Assembly (NCBI GenBank): GCA_035942915.1
Contig: DASZCR010000225.1
Coordinates: forward strand, 1-18,868
Source of the DNA: DASZCR01 sp035942915
GTDB taxonomy: Bacteria > Acidobacteriota > Blastocatellia > Pyrinomonadales > Pyrinomonadaceae
Reading direction: 5' to 3'
Length of the DNA stretch: 18,868 bases
Positions within the stretch are counted from its first letter, which is position 1, and each line of letters begins with the position of its first letter. The notes under the pieces were generated by a model that was not told the DNA's origin, did not search any database, and worked only from the letters and a program-made list of their open reading frames with translations. Below, in pieces: positions 14,480 through 18,868 of this stretch. A program made the position numbers and the translations under genes.

Positions 14480-15781
14480 CTACTGCCGGCCGCTTTCCGC
14501 CGTCTGTCTGCCGAAGCGGCCGATATCGCGGCGATATTGCAGGCCGTCCCAGTGCAGGCGCGCGGCCGCCTCGTAGCAGCGTGCGAGCGCATCATTGAGC
14601 GCCGCGCCGGTCGCTGCGAGGCCGAGGACGCGCCCGCCCGCCGTTAGATAAGAGCCGTCGTCGGCGCGCGTCGTCCCGGCGTGAAAGAGGCGGACGCCCG
14701 AAGTGCGCGCCGCTTCGTGCAATCCTTCGATGCGCGCGCCGGTTTCGGGTCTCTCCGGGTAGCCCCGCGCCGCCAGCACGACACAGGCCGAAGCGTCTGC
14801 ACTCCACGCGACACGTGTCCGGCCGAGATGCCCGCGCGCGACGGCGTCGAAGATTTCGGCGAGGTCGCTGTCGAGTCGGACGAGAATGGCCTGCGCTTCC
14901 GGGTCGCCGAAGCGCACGTTGTATTCGAGGACGCGCGGCCCGGCCTGCGTCAACATCAGGCCGATGAAGAGGACGCCGCGAAACTTCAACCCGTCGGTGC
15001 GCGCCCCTTCGAGCGTCGGTTCGACAATCTCCGTGACGACTCGTGCCAGCGTCCGCTCGTCTAACAAGTCCTGCGAGGTGATGGCTCCCATCCCTCCCGT
15101 GTTCGGCCCCGTGTCGCCCTCGCCGATGCGCTTGTGGTCGCGCGCGGCAGGCATCAGCGCGTAGTCGCGCCCGTCTGTCCACAGCAGCAGAGAGACCTCC
15201 GCGCCCGCAAGCGCCTCTTCGATGACGACGCGGCCGCCCTCAGTCAACTTTTCGGCCGCCGCTTCGGCCTCCACGCGCGTCTGCGCGACGACGACGCCCT
15301 TGCCCGCCGCAAGCCCGTCAGCCTTGACGACGACGGGCGCGTCCGCCCCTCCGAATTCCCCGCTACGCAAAACGGCGCGCGCCTCTGCGGCAGAGGCGGC
15401 GACGCGATGGTGCGCCGTCGGGATACGGTGGCGCGCCATGAACTCTTTGGCGAAAGCCTTGCTCGATTCGAGCCGCGCCGCCTCGCGCACGGGGCCTGCG
15501 ACCGACAGCCCACGACGCTCGAACTCGTCCACCAGCCCGGCCGCCAGCGGCGCTTCGCTGCCGACAACCGTTAACTCGACGCGCTCTCTTTCGGCGAAGT
15601 CGGCGAGCGCCGCGACTTCGGTCGCGCCCAGAGGAACGCACTTGGCGACCTCTGCGATGCCTGCGTTTCCGGGAGCGCAGAAGATGCGCCGACTCGCGCC
15701 CGACTGCGCGCCGCCGCGTCGCAAAGCCCAACAGAGAGCGTGCTCGCGCCCGCCAGAGCCGATGACAAGGATGCTGTTCAA
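14480..15781 (-). CDS. purD: Phosphoribosylamine--glycine ligase, GAR synthetase (433 aa)
   Basis: PurD is the second enzyme of de novo purine synthesis. It joins glycine to 5-phosphoribosylamine using ATP. The Rossmann-like start VIGSGGREHAL (6-16), the PREAARLESSKAFAKEFM segment (98-115), the ATP-grasp glycine loop VVVKADGLAAGKGVVVA (150-166), DHKRIGEGDTGPNTGGMGA (215-233) and the metal site VLEYNVRFGDPEAQ (284-297) are all intact. The end (YRRDIG) is normal. I prefer TTG at 15781, which puts the start 5 residues before the conserved strand, with a weak GAGAG ribosome site. An in-frame ATG at 15835 would add 18 charged residues and has no ribosome site. It stands alone, with no other pur gene in the window. 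Confidence 0.93.
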   Translation of the reverse strand: MNSILVIGSGGREHALCWALRRGGAQSGASRRIFCAPGNAGIAEVAKCVPLGATEVAALADFAERERVELTVVGSEAPLAAGLVDEFERRGLSVAGPVREAARLESSKAFAKEFMARHRIPTAHHRVAASAAEARAVLRSGEFGGADAPVVVKADGLAAGKGVVVAQTRVEAEAAAEKLTEGGRVVIEEALAGAEVSLLLWTDGRDYALMPAARDHKRIGEGDTGPNTGGMGAITSQDLLDERTLARVVTEIVEPTLEGARTDGLKFRGVLFIGLMLTQAGPRVLEYNVRFGDPEAQAILVRLDSDLAEIFDAVARGHLGRTRVAWSADASACVVLAARGYPERPETGARIEGLHEAARTSGVRLFHAGTTRADDGSYLTAGGRVLGLAATGAALNDALARCYEAAARLHWDGLQYRRDIGRFGRQTAESGRQ

Positions 15782-15860
15782 GCGGAAAATCTCTCGGCTT
15801 TCTTCTCTCAGATTGATGCGGAGAACCGCGCGCATGCTGTCACGCGCCGCGCAGGGCTGT

Positions 15861-15908
15861 CAATATTTTCGCGCCCTCGCGATGGCGAGTTCGTCGGGCG
15901 AAATATTG
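15861..15908. repeat. Inverted repeat between purD and the zinc-ribbon gene
   Basis: CAATATTTTCGCGCCC (15861-15876) pairs with GGGCGAAATATTG (15896-15908) with two single-base bulges. Inside it CTCGC-GATG-GCGAG (about 15876-15889) forms a further 5-bp hairpin. The AT-rich ends and GC inner stem could be a cruciform, an operator or the 5' end of the purD transcript. Confidence 0.5.
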
Positions 15909-15930
15909 CTCCCCGAAAAAAGGGTCGCAA
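15902..15930 (-). promoter_or_regulatory. purD: Candidate promoter of purD
   Basis: On the minus strand TTGCGA (15930-15925) is followed by 17 nt and AATATT (15907-15902), each 4 of 6 to consensus. The -10 is inside the right arm of the inverted repeat at 15861-15908. A TTGACA at 15863-15858 on the same strand has no good -10. Confidence 0.35.
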
Positions 15931-15946
15931 AATAACCGTCCCACCC

Positions 15947-15973
15947 TTGACACAGTTTTGTGATAAGTATACT
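15947..15973 (+). promoter_or_regulatory. Candidate promoter of the zinc-ribbon gene
   Basis: A perfect TTGACA (15947-15952) and TATACT (15968-15973) are separated by 15 nt, shorter than the 17 usually preferred. The -10 is inside the 10-bp palindrome AAGTATACTT. The start of transcription would be near 15980. Confidence 0.5.
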
Positions 15974-15979
15974 TTGCAT

Positions 15980-16182
15980 GGGCAAAGGTCGGCGCGACCG
16001 CAGTTCGTTAGTGTCGCCCCCTCCCGACCGTCAACAGTTTCGGGACTTAAAAATATCGGCCGGAGTGCCGATTTAACGAAACTTCCTCGTAGCAGCCAAC
16101 GGGTCTTCAACGGTTACTTTCGGTCGGCTTCCCTCATTAGCAAGTCCGTGCCGGGAGTTCACATCAACGGGGGATTTACATC
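15980..16182 (+). other. Long 5' leader of the zinc-ribbon gene
   Basis: About 200 nt without an ORF separate the promoter from the ATG at 16183. Two compact hairpins are visible: GGTCG-GCG-CGACC (15987-15999) and ATCGGC-CGGAGT-GCCGAT (16055-16072). Neither is followed by a proper U-tract. GGGGGA 8 nt before the start is the ribosome site. Long structured leaders are common for cold-shock and ribosome-linked genes; its function here is unknown. Confidence 0.4.
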
Positions 16183-16566
16183 ATGTCAAGTTCGGTACAA
16201 GCAACAGAGACACAATTAAACGGGGAGTGGAGTCAGGTGGAGTCGGAATTCACCGATAGGAATATTAGGTGCGTCGACTGCGGAGAAGATTTCATCTGGA
16301 CGGCCGGCGAACAGGTCTTCTTCCACGACAAGGGCTTGAAGAACGAGCCGAAGCGTTGCAAGCCTTGCAAGCAGGCTAAGAATGAGCGGCTCGCCGCCAT
16401 CGCCGCCGCGCAGGCCGCCGGAGTGCGCCAGCGCATCGAGGTGTCGGTCAACTGCGCGCAGTGCGGACAGCAGACGACCGTCCCGTTCTACCCCTCGCAG
16501 GGTCGCCCCGTCTTCTGTCGCTCGTGCTTCCTCGCAGGCCGCACGGAAGACGCGCAGACGCGCTGA
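16183..16566 (+). CDS. Double zinc-ribbon protein (127 aa)
   Basis: The protein has two different four-cysteine modules. The first (about 28-64) has C30-VD-C33 and C59-KP-C62, with GEDFIWTAGEQVFFHDKG between, matching the zinc-ribbon/treble-clef family known as zf-trcl. The second (about 89-117) has C91-AQ-C94 and C112-RS-C115, with TTVPFYPSQGRPVF between. They are joined by an Ala-rich helix (about 66-86). The start is ATG at 16183 with GGGGGA 8 nt upstream. No signal peptide, so cytosolic. The role is not known: zinc-ribbon modules of this kind bind nucleic acid or protein. It is a single-gene unit with its own promoter and a long leader, diverging from purD. Confidence 0.85.
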   Translation: MSSSVQATETQLNGEWSQVESEFTDRNIRCVDCGEDFIWTAGEQVFFHDKGLKNEPKRCKPCKQAKNERLAAIAAAQAAGVRQRIEVSVNCAQCGQQTTVPFYPSQGRPVFCRSCFLAGRTEDAQTR

Positions 16567-16678
16567 GCGAGCGCGACCCGCGCGCCCCCACACACTGCCC
16601 CACCCGACCCATACGCCACGTCGCGCCAACTTTCCCGACCGAGCGCGCCGCCACGACGGGCGGAGCACGCGTTAAAGC

Positions 16679-16756
16679 AGTGACGAGTGACAGGCGACCG
16701 GTGACGAGTTAAGACGATTCTGCTAACTCGTCACCCGTCGCCTGTCACTCGTCACT
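16679..16756. repeat. 33-bp near-perfect hairpin built from TGACGAGT-like units
   Basis: The left arm at 16679-16711 and the right arm at 16724-16756 are reverse complements with one mismatch in 33, around a 12-nt loop. Each arm holds two copies of GTGACGAGT (left: 16680-16688 and 16701-16709), separated by ACAGGCGACCG. It sits between the convergent ends of the zinc-ribbon gene (16566) and the APC permease (16802) and has no U-tract. The 112 bp before it show nothing else. Confidence 0.85.
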
Positions 16757-16801
16757 CGTTCTGTCGCCCACCTGCCGCGCGATTCACAGACAGCCCGCCT
16801 C

Positions 16802-18823
16802 TCATCCGCCGACGTGGACGATAGGACGCCGTTCAGGGTCGCTCTCTGCCTGACGTAAGACCTCGTGCGTGACGGGCGCGGTGTCGCCTTCGCCGAAGGC
16901 GATGTACTTGAGCAGGTAGGCCAGCGGGTTGCCCTCGCTCCACCCGAAGTAGACGTGAGGAATCTTCCCTGTCGTGTTGCGCAGGTGAAGCAGGAAGGCT
17001 GCGATGGCGTTCGGGACGGCCGGACTGACCGCGCGCAGCACGCGGTATCCTTCCACGTCCTCACCCTTCACCTTCAGGACGCCTGAGAACTCAGAAGCAT
17101 CGCCCGGTGTGACCTCGAAGAAGAGGATGGGGTCGCTGGCCGGGATGTGGTTGTCGGCGCGCTTCTCACGCTCCTTCGCTTCGTATTCGAGCGCGTCGCC
17201 CGTGTCGCGGCGGTTCGTCACGATGCGTATCTCGCCCGCGCCGCTCACCTCTTTGATAAACGTTCTGGCCGTCTCGTCCAACTTCACATCCTCGACGCGC
17301 AACTCGGTCGTCCGCCAGATTCTCGACAAGAACGACGTGATGATAATTGCGCCGATGAAGAACGAAGCAATCTTGATGCCTTCCGGCCGTTCGTGGACGT
17401 TCTGTATCGTCGTGTAGACGAAGACGAGCGCGATGGCGAGGAAGACCAGCCAGACGCGCCCCTTGCTCTTGCGATAGACCGAGAGCGTGACGGCGACGGC
17501 CGCAGAGGTCATCAGGACGAGCACGCCCGTCGCGTAGGCGCCGCCCTGCGCGTTCACGTCCGCTTCAAAGATGATGGTCACGGCAAAGGCGACCGCCGTG
17601 TAGACGATGACGAGCGGGCGCGTCGCCTTCGCCCAGTCGGGAGCCATGCCGTAGCGCGGCAGATATCTCGGCACGATGTTCAAGAGTCCGGCCATCGCCG
17701 ACGCTCCGGCAAACCACAGAATCAGAATCGTGCTCAGGTCATAGACCGTGCCGAAGGCGTCTCCGAGCAGTTCGTGTGCCAGATAGGCCAGCGCGCGTCC
17801 GTTGGCCTCGCCCTTCTCAGGCGGAAAGCCGGGCGTGTTGGCATTGCGGAAGGCGGCAGGCTCAATCAGCAGCGTCGTCACGAAACTGCTGGCGATGAGA
17901 AAGCCGCTCATGATGAGGGCGGCCGTCAGCAGCAGTTTGCGCGTGTTGCGGATGCGCCCCTTCGGCTTGCGCTTCGTGTCGCCGGGGTCGCCCTTGACGA
18001 GCGGCATGATGGCGACGCCCGTCTCGAAGCCTGAGAGTCCGAGCGCCAGTTTCGGGAACAGCAGGAGCGCGAAGCCGACAACCATCAGCGGATTGCCGCC
18101 GATGTCCGGCGCGCTCCAAATCCGCTGCGTCCATTCGGGAAAATGTTCCGGGTGCGTGAAGACTTCGTAGATGCCGCGCGCGACGACGATGAAGTTCAGC
18201 AGCAGGTAAACGCCGACGAGGACGACCGCGATGCCGATGGCCTCTTTAAACCCCTTGAGGAAGACCGCGCCGAGCAGTGCGACCAGCAACAGCGTCACGC
18301 CGACCGCCCACGCGTGGCTCTCGATGTTCCAGTTCTGCACCTCGAAGAGATGATGGACGAACGGATTTTCGAGGACGTGCGCGGCGGCGTCGGCGGCCGA
18401 GAGCGTGATGGTGATGACGAAGTCCGTCGCCACGAAGCCGAGCAGGACGAGGACGAAGAGCTTGCCCCTCCAACGCGAGAGCAGGTTCTCTAGCATAGAG
18501 ATAGAGCCTTCGCCATGTGGACTCTCAAGTGCAACGCGGTTGTAGATGGGCAGCGCGCCGAAGAGTGTGAGCAAAACGAGGACGAGCGTGGCTATCGGAG
18601 AAAGGGCACCGGCGGCGAGCGCCGCAATCCCCGGTTGATAACCCAGCGTCGAGAAATAATCGACGCCCGTCAGACACATCACTTTCCACCATGGATGTTC
18701 GTGGTGTTTGGTTTTCTCAGACTCATAAGGGCCGCCCATCTCCTCGACCTGCCCTTTGAGTAACCATCTTTTCAAGCGTCCACCGCTGCCGACGCTTTTA
18801 CCCAAAACTTCCGTCTTGCTCAT
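16802..18823 (-). CDS. APC-superfamily permease with C-terminal soluble domain (673 aa)
   Basis: This inner-membrane transporter has about 12 hydrophobic segments between residues 50 and 500. Motifs typical of amino acid/polyamine/potassium APC carriers are visible: TGVDYFSTLGYQPGIA (about 52-67) in the first segment, where the unwound helix binds substrate; GLSGFETGVAIMPLVKG (262-278); and the FAGASAMAGLLNIVPRYLPRYGMAPDW segment (371-397). The last 165 residues (about 508-673) are soluble and fall outside the transport fold, so a regulatory role is possible. The substrate cannot be named; amino acid or K+ are both possible. I prefer ATG at 18823 (MSKTEVLG). An in-frame ATG at 18865 would add 14 residues, and the true start may even lie past the window end, only 3 bp further. 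Confidence 0.87.
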   Translation of the reverse strand: MSKTEVLGKSVGSGGRLKRWLLKGQVEEMGGPYESEKTKHHEHPWWKVMCLTGVDYFSTLGYQPGIAALAAGALSPIATLVLVLLTLFGALPIYNRVALESPHGEGSISMLENLLSRWRGKLFVLVLLGFVATDFVITITLSAADAAAHVLENPFVHHLFEVQNWNIESHAWAVGVTLLLVALLGAVFLKGFKEAIGIAVVLVGVYLLLNFIVVARGIYEVFTHPEHFPEWTQRIWSAPDIGGNPLMVVGFALLLFPKLALGLSGFETGVAIMPLVKGDPGDTKRKPKGRIRNTRKLLLTAALIMSGFLIASSFVTTLLIEPAAFRNANTPGFPPEKGEANGRALAYLAHELLGDAFGTVYDLSTILILWFAGASAMAGLLNIVPRYLPRYGMAPDWAKATRPLVIVYTAVAFAVTIIFEADVNAQGGAYATGVLVLMTSAAVAVTLSVYRKSKGRVWLVFLAIALVFVYTTIQNVHERPEGIKIASFFIGAIIITSFLSRIWRTTELRVEDVKLDETARTFIKEVSGAGEIRIVTNRRDTGDALEYEAKEREKRADNHIPASDPILFFEVTPGDASEFSGVLKVKGEDVEGYRVLRAVSPAVPNAIAAFLLHLRNTTGKIPHVYFGWSEGNPLAYLLKYIAFGEGDTAPVTHEVLRQAESDPERRPIVHVGG

Positions 18824-18868
18824 ATGCGCATCCGTGCCGTCCTGACGCAAAAAGGCGCGGGGCATGAT

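Noticed and set aside
1..18868. tRNA, rRNA, CRISPR array, insertion sequence or prophage
   Set aside because: No cloverleaf, spaced repeats, transposase, integrase or terminal inverted repeats with target duplication were seen.

Overview
The window is high-GC bacterial chromosome, about two thirds G+C by eye. It carries a mix of housekeeping and envelope genes and shows no sign of phage, transposon, plasmid or CRISPR. The best guess for the source is Acidobacteriota, perhaps near Blastocatellia. This rests on a TonB receptor with an N-terminal carboxypeptidase-regulatory-like domain, a compact BlaI/M56 pair, a two-module zinc-ribbon protein, a large APC permease with a soluble tail, and a class II ribonucleotide reductase. 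It is inference from gene content, not a marker-gene assignment.

Layout. At 1-44 lies the terminator of a plus-strand gene outside the window. At 92-2081 (minus) an EntS-type MFS exporter is followed by a PilZ protein and a 79-residue small protein. At 2423-3736 (plus) is a PLP-dependent enzyme of the alpha-oxoamine synthase family, with a sigma70-type promoter and a roughly 200-nt structured leader. It converges on a 933-residue TonB-dependent receptor (3823-6624, minus), with a bidirectional terminator between them. Upstream of the receptor is an overlapping blaI/M56-peptidase pair (6756-8206, minus). Further upstream is the adenosylcobalamin-dependent ribonucleotide reductase nrdJ (8332-10989, minus).

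The nrdJ control region (about 10990-11280) is the most informative noncoding stretch. It has a near-perfect NrdR box, a second weaker box 15 bp away, a TTGACA/TATACT promoter overlapping them, and a leader of about 230 nt. The leader holds competing base pairings and a hairpin followed by six U residues. This suggests a repressor and an RNA attenuator acting in series.

The redox chaperone hslO (Hsp33; 11481-12413, plus) diverges from nrdJ. Next come a pspA/IM30 gene with an unrecognised two-membrane-segment coiled-coil partner (12569-14212, minus) and purD (14480-15781, minus). A 127-residue double zinc-ribbon protein with a long leader diverges from purD (16183-16566, plus). A 33-bp near-perfect hairpin built from TGACGAGT-like units follows. 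The window closes with an APC-superfamily permease (16802-18823, minus) whose start is near the window edge.

The genes do not form one pathway. Several belong to stress and envelope maintenance: Hsp33, PspA and its partner, and BlaI/M56. I found no unmistakable new system. The best leads are the doubly controlled nrdJ leader, the pspA partner gene, the possible BlaI control of the TonB receptor, and the repeat-built hairpin.
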